Below are positions 35,727 to 44,510 of a stretch of 64,000 nucleotides of DNA, piece by piece. A model generated the notes under the pieces. It saw only the letters and a program-made list of their open reading frames with translations, was not told the origin of the DNA and ran no database searches. Source of the DNA: an uncultured Roseicyclus sp. GTDB taxonomy: Bacteria; Pseudomonadota; Alphaproteobacteria; Rhodobacterales; Rhodobacteraceae. The stretch is taken from the NCBI GenBank assembly GCA_947500415.1, contig CANMRT010000002.1, positions 806,001-870,000 of the forward strand, read 5' to 3'. The first letter of the stretch is position 1; each line of letters begins with the position of its first letter. Made by a program: the position numbers and the translations under genes.

Positions 35727-36434
35727 TCAGACGACGTCCGGCAGAGCCAGTTCAGCGTAGTGGGCGACAAGACGGATCGTGCCGTCTGCAAAATCCCCGC
35801 CCTGTGCGGTGATTTCCAACGCAGTGGGCGACCAATAGACCTGCGGTGCGCCGGGGCCGTTGACCCAGGAATTCGCCGGAAGTCCCAGGCCCGAGCCATA
35901 GCGTTGCAGATCACCGGTGATGCCGAGATCCCAGGTGGAGACCGCGCCGGTGATGGCCGAAGTCACGCGGCCTGTCACGCCGTAGGCAATCGCGCGCGCC
36001 GGGAACAGAACCGGCGTTGTCACGCTGGCACCGGCGGTCAGTGGCACGTCAACTTCAAGCGATTTTATGGCGACGGAGGCCCCGTTAGGCGTCATGGTCT
36101 GGGCCCCGACCCGCCATTCTGCTCCATCGAAAATGGCCAAGGCACCGGCGTCGAGCACAAGCGCGCGCCAGCCACGCGACGGGCTCACGAAGACCCAGCC
36201 GCCACCAGAGGCGATGGCGACCGTCCCATCCTGCCCGGCCCAATCGTTCACACCGCCGGTCGGCACGCCATAGGCCAGCCCTTCGATGGCGGCGGGCGGC
36301 GTCGTCTCGGTCACGGAAGCCAGGCGCAGTTGGGTGATGCCGTCGAGACGCACCAACGCCTCGTTCACGGTCACATGCTTTTGCGCCTGAGCAGGGGCCA
36401 ATAGCGGAAGGGCCAGGTTTGCGGTCTCAGTCAT
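35727..36434 (-). CDS. DUF2793 protein, GTA/phage-associated
   Basis: 235 residues from ATG 36434. It begins MTETANLALPLLAPAQAQKHV and contains GGGWVFVSPSRGWRALVLDAG and WVNGPGAPQVYWSPTALEITA, the pattern of DUF2793 proteins often found at the 3' end of alphaproteobacterial GTA and prophage tail clusters, where they may be fibre or receptor-binding parts. It overlaps the fusion gene by 8 bases. It appears intact, although most GTA genes that would build a particle are missing. Confidence 0.78.
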   Translation of the reverse strand: MTETANLALPLLAPAQAQKHVTVNEALVRLDGITQLRLASVTETTPPAAIEGLAYGVPTGGVNDWAGQDGTVAIASGGGWVFVSPSRGWRALVLDAGALAIFDGAEWRVGAQTMTPNGASVAIKSLEVDVPLTAGASVTTPVLFPARAIAYGVTGRVTSAITGAVSTWDLGITGDLQRYGSGLGLPANSWVNGPGAPQVYWSPTALEITAQGGDFADGTIRLVAHYAELALPDVV

Positions 36435-38922
36435 TGATTTCGGTCCTTGCAAATGGCCCCGCCCCGAAGCGTTCGGAGACCTGGGCAACCTCGATAAAGT
36501 AGTCAGCAAGCGTGCCATCGCTGGCGCGCATCGCGTCGGTGTAGGTGAAGGCGGATGTGGTCAGGATTTCCTCGCGCCGAATCGAACCGGCATCGACAAC
36601 CCGGAGGATATATTGCTCAGACGCCTCGCCCAACGGCACGTCGGTGCCGTCCCAACTGTCGGCGTCGATCCGCGAGCGGCGGATCCAAGTGACCTCACGC
36701 GCGCTGCCCTGACGCGGGGCGCGCAGGTGCACGGGGCTGTAAGGACGAAGGCCAATCCCCTGAAACGCAACGGTTTCTTCTGTATAGCTTGCATCATCAA
36801 CCGCGCGCCGGGCCGGACCAACGCGCCATGTCCGCTCCAACCCGCGGGCGGAGCTGGCAAGGTCCACCTGCGTGACCGCCGCGTCCAGCAACACGAAGAC
36901 AGAGCCTTCGGGCCAGACCTCCGGCATCACGCCGTCCGTGCCCGCCTGTCCGCGCAGACGCATCCCGATGTCCCAAGTGCCGGGGCCGATCAGGGTGGCG
37001 TCCGCGAATTGGATCACCTCCCACACACCGTCTTGCCCGGACCCAATCGCCGCCGCATTGGCACCCGCCAGAACGAAGGACATCTCAGCCGAGGACAGCG
37101 CGCCGGTCTCAAGCTCAACGCGCAGAACACCTGCACGGTCCCAGATCCCTGATTTCTGTTTGAACAAAGGCGTTTGCAGCGTGCCGACAATCGCTGGTTG
37201 CTCCACGATCTTGTTCAGCGTGAAGCCGTCTGTCCCGGGTGCCGAAAACACCGCCGCACTGCCGGGCCAAGGCTCGGCTGCCACAGCCAGATGCGGGGCA
37301 TGTTCGACCTCATCCCCCGTGAGCAACGGCAAATCGAGGAAGACGGGCGTGACGGGAAGCGGCGGCACAAAGGGTTCGACCCTCACGACCTCCTCAACCT
37401 CGTCGGAGGGGATGGCCGTCGAAGGTTCGACCCGGGACGCCTCGATCTGGCGATACCCGCGGTCTTCGACCCGGTCCACGCGCCAAGTGTGGCCATCTTC
37501 CGTGGCCACAAGCGCGCCCGCGCCCAACGCACGGTCCGAGGGCGGTAGGGCAAAGCGCAACGTGTCTTGCGCCACGCGCCCCTCCGCCAACCAACGTTCG
37601 GCCATCCCCTGGCCCTCTGCCCGCGTCAAAGCGAGGGGCAGATCCACGTCATTCACTTGATCAGCGCCGTCGCCAGGGAAGACCGCTTCGGCAACCTTGT
37701 CGCCGTAGCTGGCCTCAGCTTCGGCAAACCCGATGCGAAGACGTCCCACGGTTTCAGCTTCGGGTGCGCGGATGCGGGTAAAGCCCCCCTCACCGTCATC
37801 GTCGCGGGCCGTATCCGGGGCGTCGATGACCTTTGCGGGCACGTCTGGAAGCGGCAGGAAGACAAGCTTTCCATCCCGTTCCACCGCCTGAAACCCATAA
37901 GCCATCATCAGCGATTGCAACCGCGCACGTGCGGTTTCGGTCTGGGCCGAGACGTGACCGCGCACCAATCCGTAAAGCTTGGACACGTCATAATTAGTCA
38001 CGCCGGCCTGCTCGCAAATCTCTGCCACCACCAGATCAAGCGGCTGCGCATCGAGCCTGCCGGTCAGCCAATGGCCGCGTGTCCAATTTGCACCATCTGT
38101 CCAACGGGAAAGATCGTTTGGGAACGCAGGCCAAGGCCGAGCATCCCACGCCCAAGCATGGGCACGACCAAGGTCAAGCATTGGCCCATCATATTGATCG
38201 GATTGGGGATTTCGCTCCTCCTCCGTCCAATATTCCATGACCGCGCGCAGGTACTGCGCCTGGATCAGGTCATCACGCCGCCCATTTGAGAAATGCGGCA
38301 GATCGCTTTCGGAAGACTTCGGATCGAGGAATTTGTTGGGCTGATTTGTGCCCTTGTCGATCGCGGCACAACCAAATTCATCGGACCATGCCAAATCAAA
38401 TTGCGGCCCCCTGAGCGCCTCCGGATCATGCGACGAATAAAGCCGCGCCTCAGCCCCATTGGGCCAAACCAGCATCCGCTCGCCCGCCACCCAACGCGGC
38501 ACCCGGTCGGGCGGAGAGCAGGCAATCAACCCGCTCTCCCCCTTCACCATCACCGCCAAGGCCTGGTCATAGGTTTCGCCCACCAGCGCAACGCGGCGGG
38601 CCCGACCGGGGGCCTCAGGCGTGTCGCCCTCAACCATCGATCGCACCCACTCTGCCCCCGCGCGGGTCTTGCCGGCACCCCTGCCGCCAAGCACAACCCA
38701 TGTCGTCCAATCCCCTTCCGGCGGCAATTGATGCGGCAGCGCCCAGAATTCAAAGATCCAGGGCAAGGCCGCCAGCGCGTTGTCATCCAGGCTCTCCAGA
38801 AACGCCATCTCCTGCGCGATCGTCGCGGAGGCAAGCAAGGCGGAGCCTGATTTCAGTTCGGGCAGCCCCAAGGTCGAGTTGTCCTGCGCCACTTGCACCG
38901 AACCGTTTGCTTCCTGCTTCAT
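36427..38922 (-). CDS. In-frame fusion: GTA terminase (g2) N-terminus joined to GTA host-specificity protein (g15) C-terminus
   Basis: 831 codons in one open frame. Residues about 45-182 match the large terminase ATPase: LPWIFEFWALPHQLPPEGDW, Walker A GGRGAGKT at 79-86, and Walker B FDLAWSDE at 175-182. From residue 183 on (FGCAAIDKGTNQPNKFLDPK) the sequence is the end of the GTA TIM-barrel domain and the tail-baseplate C-terminus of g15. The nuclease half of the terminase, genes g3-g14 and the first part of g15 are missing. The start has GGGAGAAGG seven bases upstream; ATG 38805 is an alternative because the first 46 codons overlap g1. The protein is probably non-functional for packaging. 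This is a deletion scar or, less likely, an assembly misjoin. Confidence 0.8.
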   Translation of the reverse strand: MKQEANGSVQVAQDNSTLGLPELKSGSALLASATIAQEMAFLESLDDNALAALPWIFEFWALPHQLPPEGDWTTWVVLGGRGAGKTRAGAEWVRSMVEGDTPEAPGRARRVALVGETYDQALAVMVKGESGLIACSPPDRVPRWVAGERMLVWPNGAEARLYSSHDPEALRGPQFDLAWSDEFGCAAIDKGTNQPNKFLDPKSSESDLPHFSNGRRDDLIQAQYLRAVMEYWTEEERNPQSDQYDGPMLDLGRAHAWAWDARPWPAFPNDLSRWTDGANWTRGHWLTGRLDAQPLDLVVAEICEQAGVTNYDVSKLYGLVRGHVSAQTETARARLQSLMMAYGFQAVERDGKLVFLPLPDVPAKVIDAPDTARDDDGEGGFTRIRAPEAETVGRLRIGFAEAEASYGDKVAEAVFPGDGADQVNDVDLPLALTRAEGQGMAERWLAEGRVAQDTLRFALPPSDRALGAGALVATEDGHTWRVDRVEDRGYRQIEASRVEPSTAIPSDEVEEVVRVEPFVPPLPVTPVFLDLPLLTGDEVEHAPHLAVAAEPWPGSAAVFSAPGTDGFTLNKIVEQPAIVGTLQTPLFKQKSGIWDRAGVLRVELETGALSSAEMSFVLAGANAAAIGSGQDGVWEVIQFADATLIGPGTWDIGMRLRGQAGTDGVMPEVWPEGSVFVLLDAAVTQVDLASSARGLERTWRVGPARRAVDDASYTEETVAFQGIGLRPYSPVHLRAPRQGSAREVTWIRRSRIDADSWDGTDVPLGEASEQYILRVVDAGSIRREEILTTSAFTYTDAMRASDGTLADYFIEVAQVSERFGAGPFARTEIND

Positions 38923-39166
38923 GGGCCTTCTCCCGCATACTCATTGCCAGCATGTAGGCGCCGTTCATTTGGCGCACCGCCTTGCTAACTTCGTCCTCGC
39001 CCAACGACGGTTCGGCCTTAAGCTTTTTGCAACTTTCCCGAAGTGCCTCGACAGCAGTGTCGAATGCATCCTGAGCCTGCTCCAAAAGCAATTCGGCACG
39101 CTCCATTCCGGGCGTGGTCTGTCCAATTGTAGCTTTCATGGTCATTTCCCCGTGTCCGTTCATCAT
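38783..39166 (-). CDS. GTA g1-like protein (small terminase)
   Basis: 127 residues. A helical protein with the order seen in rhodobacterial GTA g1: ERAELLLEQAQDAFDTAVEA, then SKAVRQMNGAYMLAMSMREK, then LDLGAARTEIRLRLACL near the end. In Rhodobacter capsulatus the g1 product is the small terminase. It precedes and overlaps the fusion gene, as g1 precedes g2 in intact clusters. ATGs at 39166, 39163 and 39145 are all possible starts. It is probably a remnant. Confidence 0.72.
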   Translation of the reverse strand: MMNGHGEMTMKATIGQTTPGMERAELLLEQAQDAFDTAVEALRESCKKLKAEPSLGEDEVSKAVRQMNGAYMLAMSMREKAHEAGSKRFGASGAGQLDLGAARTEIRLRLACLRDDRAGDGVSGEPG

Positions 39167-39581
39167 CTCCCGGGCACGAGCAGAATGCAGGCTGTCATCA
39201 GAATGCCGACGGTGTCTTGCGACCCCGGCTCACACGGCACAAAAAAACGACCTCCGAGGCGTTACCCCGGGGCCGTTGACCCACATCTTCCAGCGTGCCT
39301 AAAGAGGTGCCATGGACCGTTCGGTCGGTCAAGAAGTTTTGTGTTTTCAAATGGTTAACCGCACCACCGCGCGCTAACCAAATATTAACCAGACCCCGGA
39401 AAACACAAGAGTTTCAACGCTCTGACCATGCGTCAAATCCACAAAGCAGCGCGCTTTGCTCATCCTTGTTCCTGAGATATGCAAATGGCCCGCTCAACCA
39501 AACATCCAAACCCCGGCTTCTCGGCCACCCCACGGGCCGGTGGGCGGGGCGATGTGCTCGCACAAGCGTCGTCCCGGCCCC
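39167..39581. other. 415-bp intergenic region upstream of GTA g1
   Basis: No convincing gene. The part from 39339 to 39408 holds an inverted repeat and TTAACC motifs (separate entry). TTGACC followed by a GGACCG/CGGTC dyad lies at about 39312-39330 on the minus strand. The segment next to the mltG stop is GC-rich with a possible GGGCCGG/CCGGCCC hairpin but no T run. The promoter of g1 must be here. Confidence 0.5.
39339..39408 (-). promoter_or_regulatory. Inverted-repeat control region of the GTA remnant with CtrA-like site
   Basis: TTGTGTTTTC (39339-39348) and its exact complement GAAAACACAA (39399-39408) flank 50 bases containing GGTTAACC (39353-39360) and CTAA-N7-TTAA (39374-39388), one mismatch to the CtrA consensus. 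The block is AT-rich and centred about 207 bases before the g1 start. GTA expression in R. capsulatus depends on CtrA, directly or indirectly. Confidence 0.45.
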
Positions 39582-40742
39582 TTAATTCCCGCTATTGCGC
39601 TCCGCTTCAATCTCGCGCCACCGCGCAACGTTGCGGTTATGCTCATCCAACGTCACTGCAAAGGCGTGCCCACCGGTGCCATCCGCGACGAAGAAGATGA
39701 AATCTGTCTGATCCGGGTTCAGCGCCGCCATGATCGCATCCGCTCCGGGGTTGGCAATCGGCGTCGGTGGCAATCCGTCAATCACATAAGTATTCCACGG
39801 TGTTTCGCCCCGCAGCTCAGATTGCCGCAAACCACGCCCCAGAATCCCGCGCCCGTTTGTAACGCCGTAGATCACGGTTGGGTCTGTTTGCAGACGGATG
39901 CCCTGATTCAAACGGTTGGTGAAGACGCTGGCGACCATGCCACGTTCTTCCGGGACGGAGGTTTCCTTTTCGATGATAGAAGCCAGGATCAACGCCTCCT
40001 CCGGCGAAGATATCGGCAGGTCCGGAGCACGGTTCGCCCAAGCATCGGCTAGGATACGCTCTTGCGCCGCCTGCATCTCGGCAATCAACTCCAGCCGGTT
40101 CTCGCCCCGGTTCACTTCAATTGTTGCGGGTGCCAAGGTACCTTCCGCAGGAATATCCGGAATTTCCCCGTCCAGGAAATCCGCCGCCATAAGCCCCTGA
40201 ACCACCTGCCAGCTTGTAAGCCCCTCGGGGATCACAAGCCGGTAAATCATCGGCACGTCCTGCTCCAGCAGCGCCGTGTACTCCTCGGGCACGCCATCCT
40301 CATAGGCAAAGCGCACGATCTCTTCGACCTCGCCCGTGCCCGGCACCCGCTCACTCAAACGCAACTGCCCGCTGCCCGAGTTCCGTAACACGTAAGTCGC
40401 GCGATAGCGGAACGATGACGGGCCACCAGCCGTCACGATATCCAGCACCTCTTCCATCGTGGCACCCGCTGGGATCTCATAATTCCCAAAGCGCAGATCG
40501 CCTGACCGATCCGCCGCACGAACCCCGACCCGGAAAATCGCCGCAGAGCGGATCACGCCAGCATCTTGCAACCGTTCCGACACTCGACCCAGCGTATCGC
40601 CCTGCTCCACCTCGAAAAATGCCGCCGTCTCAAGCGGACCCTGCGCATCCCACTGGTTTTTACCCCAGCCCAACGCGGCGGCCGCTGCAATAAGCGCGAC
40701 AATCAGAAAGGACATGCCGTTTGCGGCAATGTGTTTCCACAT
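39582..40742 (-). CDS. mltG: Endolytic murein transglycosylase MltG
   Basis: 386 residues. An N-terminal membrane segment (MSFLIVALIAAAAALGWG) is followed by a LysM-like part (VEQGDTLGRVSERLQDAGVI) and the YceG catalytic domain with Glu in LILASIIEKETSVPEERG, then VFTNRLNQGIRLQTDPTVIYG. It cleaves nascent glycan strands at the inner membrane. It is the last gene of the fabD-fabG-acpP-fabF-mltG group, 6 bases after fabF. Confidence 0.94.
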   Translation of the reverse strand: MWKHIAANGMSFLIVALIAAAAALGWGKNQWDAQGPLETAAFFEVEQGDTLGRVSERLQDAGVIRSAAIFRVGVRAADRSGDLRFGNYEIPAGATMEEVLDIVTAGGPSSFRYRATYVLRNSGSGQLRLSERVPGTGEVEEIVRFAYEDGVPEEYTALLEQDVPMIYRLVIPEGLTSWQVVQGLMAADFLDGEIPDIPAEGTLAPATIEVNRGENRLELIAEMQAAQERILADAWANRAPDLPISSPEEALILASIIEKETSVPEERGMVASVFTNRLNQGIRLQTDPTVIYGVTNGRGILGRGLRQSELRGETPWNTYVIDGLPPTPIANPGADAIMAALNPDQTDFIFFVADGTGGHAFAVTLDEHNRNVARWREIEAERNSGN

Positions 40743-40748
40743 GGGGTG

Positions 40749-42008
40749 TTACTCCACCTCGCCCATGATCAGGCAGGCATTGGTTCCACCAAAGCCGAAA
40801 GAGTTGGACTGCACGATGCGGATATCCCCTTCCTGCTTGGCATTGGCGCAGAGATTGATCTCCGTCTCCGCGGCAGGCGTGTCGAGGTTGATCGTCGGCG
40901 GTGCCACATTGTCCCGGATCGCAAGGATCGAGAAGATCGCCTCAATCGCGCCAGCGGCCCCTAATAGATGCCCCGTCATGGACTTCGTCGAAGACATCCG
41001 CAGGTTCTTCGCATGATCTCCCATCAGGCGCTCTACGGCGCCCAGTTCGATCGTGTCCGCCATGGTCGATGTGCCGTGCGCGTTCACGTAGTCGATGTCG
41101 CTCGGCTGCAATCCGGCGCGCTTCAATGCGGCCCGCATAGCCCGCTCCGCACCTTCATGGTCTGGGGGCGGCGCGGTGATGTGATGGGCATCACCCGACA
41201 GGCCGTAGCCTAGTATCTCAGCGTAAATCCTAGCGCCGCGGGCTTTGGCATGCTCGTATTCCTCAAGCACAACCATACCCGCGCCCTCACCCATCACGAA
41301 GCCGTCGCTGTCGGCATCCCATGGGCGCGAGGCCTTCTCAGGCTCATCCGCACGCTTCGTGCTCAGCGCTTTACAGGCGTTGAACCCCGCGATCCCGATG
41401 GCGCAGATCGGGCTTTCCGCCCCGCCTGCAATCATCACATCTGCATCATCCAGCGCAATCAATCGCGCGGCATCGCCAATCGCGTGGGCACCGGTGGAAC
41501 AGGCCGTCACAACCGAATGGTTTGGTCCTTTGTAGCCATAGCGGATCGAGACCTGACCTGAGATCAGGTTGATCAATGCACCCGGCACAAAGAACGGCGA
41601 CACACGCCGTGGCCCGCGTTCATTCAGCACAATCGACGTATCAGCAATCGACGAAAGCCCGCCAATACCAGCGCCAATCAAACAGCCTGTGCGCTCAAGG
41701 CTTTCGGTATCCTCCGGCGTCCAACCCGCATCGGCAATCGCCTGATCCGCAGCCGCCACACCATAAAGGATGAAATCATCAACCTTGCGCTGTTCCTTGG
41801 GCTCCATCCAATCGTCCGGATTGAACGTGCCGTTCGACCCGTCGCCACGTGGCAGTTCGCAGGCATAGGTGGTGCCGAAGCCCTCCGCATCAAACCGTGT
41901 GATCGGCCCCGCCCCGGATTGCCCGGCCAAAAGCCGCTCCCAGGTCTGCTCAACTCCACATGCCAAGGGCGTTACCAGCCCCAGCCCTGTCACAACCACT
42001 CGACGCAT
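40749..42008 (-). CDS. fabF: 3-oxoacyl-ACP synthase II
   Basis: 419 residues from ATG 42008 (MRRVVVTGLGLVTPLACG). Catalytic Cys in VVTACSTGAHAIGDA, His in NAHGTSTMADT and KSMTGHLLGAAGAIEA. It extends acyl-ACP and adjusts membrane fluidity with temperature. It lies between acpP and mltG on one strand, as in most alphaproteobacteria; the 223-base gap from acpP contains a terminator, so part of fabF transcription may be separate. Confidence 0.95.
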   Translation of the reverse strand: MRRVVVTGLGLVTPLACGVEQTWERLLAGQSGAGPITRFDAEGFGTTYACELPRGDGSNGTFNPDDWMEPKEQRKVDDFILYGVAAADQAIADAGWTPEDTESLERTGCLIGAGIGGLSSIADTSIVLNERGPRRVSPFFVPGALINLISGQVSIRYGYKGPNHSVVTACSTGAHAIGDAARLIALDDADVMIAGGAESPICAIGIAGFNACKALSTKRADEPEKASRPWDADSDGFVMGEGAGMVVLEEYEHAKARGARIYAEILGYGLSGDAHHITAPPPDHEGAERAMRAALKRAGLQPSDIDYVNAHGTSTMADTIELGAVERLMGDHAKNLRMSSTKSMTGHLLGAAGAIEAIFSILAIRDNVAPPTINLDTPAAETEINLCANAKQEGDIRIVQSNSFGFGGTNACLIMGEVE

Positions 42009-42174
42009 ATATCGGCCCCCGCGATGCTCTTTGCGCACCAATTACCGGAAAGCGCGCCCCCGGCGCAATCCCTGCGCCTCTACGCCCGGCAAGGCTTCGC
42101 CCGATCGGCGCTATTCTGCGGGACGGCGGGAGGGGCGTCGCTGCAAGCGCGCGTCTCCCAATGTCCCGGAAAAA

Positions 42175-42209
42175 AGAAAAGCGGCGGCCGGATCACTCCG
42201 CGCCGCCGC
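42175..42209 (-). terminator. Intrinsic terminator/attenuator after acpP
   Basis: On the minus strand GCGGCGGC pairs with GCCGCCGC across a loop of about 13 bases, followed by TTTTCTTTTTT. It starts 23 bases past the acpP stop and before fabF. It would allow acpP, whose product is needed in large excess, to be made at a higher level than fabF. Confidence 0.85.
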
Positions 42210-42231
42210 CAATTCTTGTTCAGCGAAGTCC

Positions 42232-42465
42232 TTACTGGGCTTCGTTGATGAACTTGACCGCATCGCCAAACGTCTGGATCGTCTCGGCGGCGTCGTCCGG
42301 GATCTCGATGCCGAACTCTTCTTCAAAGGCCATGACCAGCTCAACCGTATCCAGCGAGTCAGCGCCAAGGTCGTCGATGAACGAAGCGCCTTCGGTCACT
42401 TTTTCTTCGTCAACGCTCAGGTGCTCAACAACGATCTTCTTCACGCGGTCTGCGATGTCGCTCAT
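42232..42465 (-). CDS. acpP: Acyl carrier protein
   Basis: 77 residues from ATG 42465, which has GAGGA seven bases upstream; an in-frame ATG at 42471 lies one base after the same site and is less likely. The phosphopantetheine Ser is in [20 protein letters not shown], split from the acidic helix II. It carries growing acyl chains for all Fab enzymes here. A 218-base gap separates it from fabG, and a strong terminator follows. Confidence 0.97.
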   Translation of the reverse strand: MSDIADRVKKIVVEHLSVDEEKVTEGASFIDDLGADSLDTVELVMAFEEEFGIEIPDDAAETIQTFGDAVKFINEAQ

Positions 42466-42683
42466 TTTCATGTCCTCATGGTCTTTCAGGGTGCAGCCCC
42501 GTGTCGGGCGCCCTTGTTTCAGTACTGCCGTTTCGGCCGCTCAATGTGCCATCACACCAATTATCAGGTGGTCAGGCCGGACCGGTGGAACAAGGCCCCC
42601 CGGCAATTCTCGCGCCGCCTATAGCATAAGTTGCGCCCATGTCCATGCCCTCTGCACGGGTTTCTGACGTGGGGGAAAGCGTG

Positions 42684-43421
42684 CTACAGCATCGCCATCC
42701 CACCATTCACATGCAACGTCGTGCCGGTCAGGTAGCCCGCCTCGGGGCTCGCCAAAAACAAAGTGGCAGCAGCGATTTCAGCGGGTGTGCCCATGCGACC
42801 TGCAGGGATTTGGGTCAGGATCTTGTCCTTCTGATCGTCCGTCAGTTTGTCGGTCATGGCCGTCTCGATGAACCCTGGGGCCACGCAGTTGACGGTAATG
42901 CCCCGGCTCGCAACCTCATAGGCCAGCGATTTCGACATCCCGACCATCCCGGCCTTAGACGCAGCATAGTTGCCCTGCCCCGGATTGCCCGTCGCCCCAA
43001 CAACGCTGGAGATATTCACGATCCGCCCCCAGCGCGCCTTCATCATACCGCGCAGCGCACCTCGGCACAGACGCATGGTTGAGGTCAGGTTCACGTCCAG
43101 AACGCTTTGCCACTCCTCATCAGACATCCGCATAAACAGGTTGTCGCGGGTGATACCGGCATTGTTGACCAGAATATCAAGCGATCCCATTGCCGTAGCC
43201 GCTTCCTTTGGCAGAGAATCGACCGCCGCCGCGTCCGACAAGTTGCAAGGCAGCACATGGGCGCGCTCGCCCAATTCAGCCGCCAGCGCCTCCAAAGGCT
43301 CAATCCGCGTACCCGAAAGGCCAACCGTTGCCCCAGCACTGTGCAAGGCCCGCGCGATGTCCGCGCCGATACCGCCCGATGCGCCTGTGACCAGCGCCGC
43401 TTTTCCCGTCAGATCCGTCAT
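42684..43421 (-). CDS. fabG: 3-oxoacyl-ACP reductase
   Basis: 245 residues from ATG 43421, with GGGGAG before it. SDR fold: TGASGGIG cofactor loop, NNAGITRDNLF, catalytic Ser/Tyr/Lys in SSVVGATGNPGQGNYAASKAG. It reduces 3-oxoacyl-ACP with NADPH. It starts 18 bases after the fabD stop and is cotranscribed with it. Confidence 0.95.
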   Translation of the reverse strand: MTDLTGKAALVTGASGGIGADIARALHSAGATVGLSGTRIEPLEALAAELGERAHVLPCNLSDAAAVDSLPKEAATAMGSLDILVNNAGITRDNLFMRMSDEEWQSVLDVNLTSTMRLCRGALRGMMKARWGRIVNISSVVGATGNPGQGNYAASKAGMVGMSKSLAYEVASRGITVNCVAPGFIETAMTDKLTDDQKDKILTQIPAGRMGTPAEIAAATLFLASPEAGYLTGTTLHVNGGMAML

Positions 43422-43439
43422 GTCGTCTCCCCTTCCCAA

Positions 43440-44381
43440 TCAGCCGTTGATGGCGGCCGCTGCGGCACGCACATCATCCGCGGTTCCAACCGCCTGCGTT
43501 GCAACCGAGCGGTCGATCCGCTTCACCATACCCGACAGCGCCTTTCCGGCCCCGATTTCGTAGAACTCTGTCACCCCTTCAGCGACCATCCAAGCCACAC
43601 TCTCGCGCCAACGAACGCGACCAGTGACCTGATCGACCAAGTGGTTGCGGATCACCATGGCCGAGCTTTCGGCCCGCGCAATTACGTTGCCAACAAGCGG
43701 CACAACGGGGGCCTGCATATCAACGTGGCTCAAGGCCTCCGCCATCGCGTCAGCGGCGGGCTGCATCAAGGCGCAGTGGAAAGGCGCGGACACGGGCAAC
43801 AAAAGCGCGCGCTTGGCCCCCTTTTCCTTCGCCAGATCCGCGGCACGTTCGACCGCCGACTTGTGGCCGGATATCACCACCTGCGCAGGATCATTGTCAT
43901 TTGCAGCTTCGCAAACATCCCCCTGCGCGGCCTCTTCGGCCACAGCCGTAACCGTATCAAAATCGAGGCCCAGAACTGCAGCCATCGCGCCCTCCCCCTC
44001 GGGCACCGCGGCCTGCATCGCCTCACCCCGCAGACGCAACAATCGTGCCGTATCGGCAAGGCTCAACGCGCCAGCGGCTGCCAACGCGGAGTATTCCCCC
44101 AGCGAATGACCGGCCACGAAACTTGCGGCCGTCACCTCGACGCCCTCGGCCTTCAAAGCCGCCATCGCAGCAAGCGACGTCGCCATCAAAGCAGGTTGCG
44201 CATTGCGGGTCAGGGTCAGCGTTTCGATCTCACCCTCCCAGATCAGGGTCGACAGCTTTTCGCCAAGGGCCGCATCAACTTCGTCAAAGACGGCGCGCGC
44301 CTCAGGATAGGCTTCGGCCAGATCGCGGCCCATGCCGATGGTCTGGGCCCCTTGGCCGGGAAAGACAAATGCGCGGGTCAT
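43440..44381 (-). CDS. fabD: Malonyl-CoA:ACP transacylase
   Basis: 313 residues. FPGQGAQTIGMG at the start, the nucleophile in GHSLGEYSALAAAG (about residue 93), and the catalytic His in SAPFHCALM. It loads malonyl groups onto ACP. It is the first gene of the fabD-fabG-acpP-fabF-mltG group. Confidence 0.96.
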   Translation of the reverse strand: MTRAFVFPGQGAQTIGMGRDLAEAYPEARAVFDEVDAALGEKLSTLIWEGEIETLTLTRNAQPALMATSLAAMAALKAEGVEVTAASFVAGHSLGEYSALAAAGALSLADTARLLRLRGEAMQAAVPEGEGAMAAVLGLDFDTVTAVAEEAAQGDVCEAANDNDPAQVVISGHKSAVERAADLAKEKGAKRALLLPVSAPFHCALMQPAADAMAEALSHVDMQAPVVPLVGNVIARAESSAMVIRNHLVDQVTGRVRWRESVAWMVAEGVTEFYEIGAGKALSGMVKRIDRSVATQAVGTADDVRAAAAAING

Positions 44382-44510
44382 CGTGGCGCTCCTGCTGTGG
44401 ATCTCATGTCGCAGGATGGGCTACAGCACGGACGCGCAGGGCGCAATGTAAGACGGCGGCGCCCCAACCGGGACGCCGCCGCCAAATCGTCTCAAACGAG
44501 CGGCTGAGAA

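Noticed and set aside
35727-39166. Prophage remnant instead of a GTA remnant
   Set aside because: The g1 and terminase parts and the g15 segment DKGTNQPNKFLDPK match rhodobacterial GTA proteins, there is no integrase, repressor or att site, and cysE follows as I recall from GTA loci.
44455-44476. GGCGGCG/CGCCGCC hairpin after the pilin-like gene as terminator
   Set aside because: The stem is good but no T run follows on either strand, so it was not listed.
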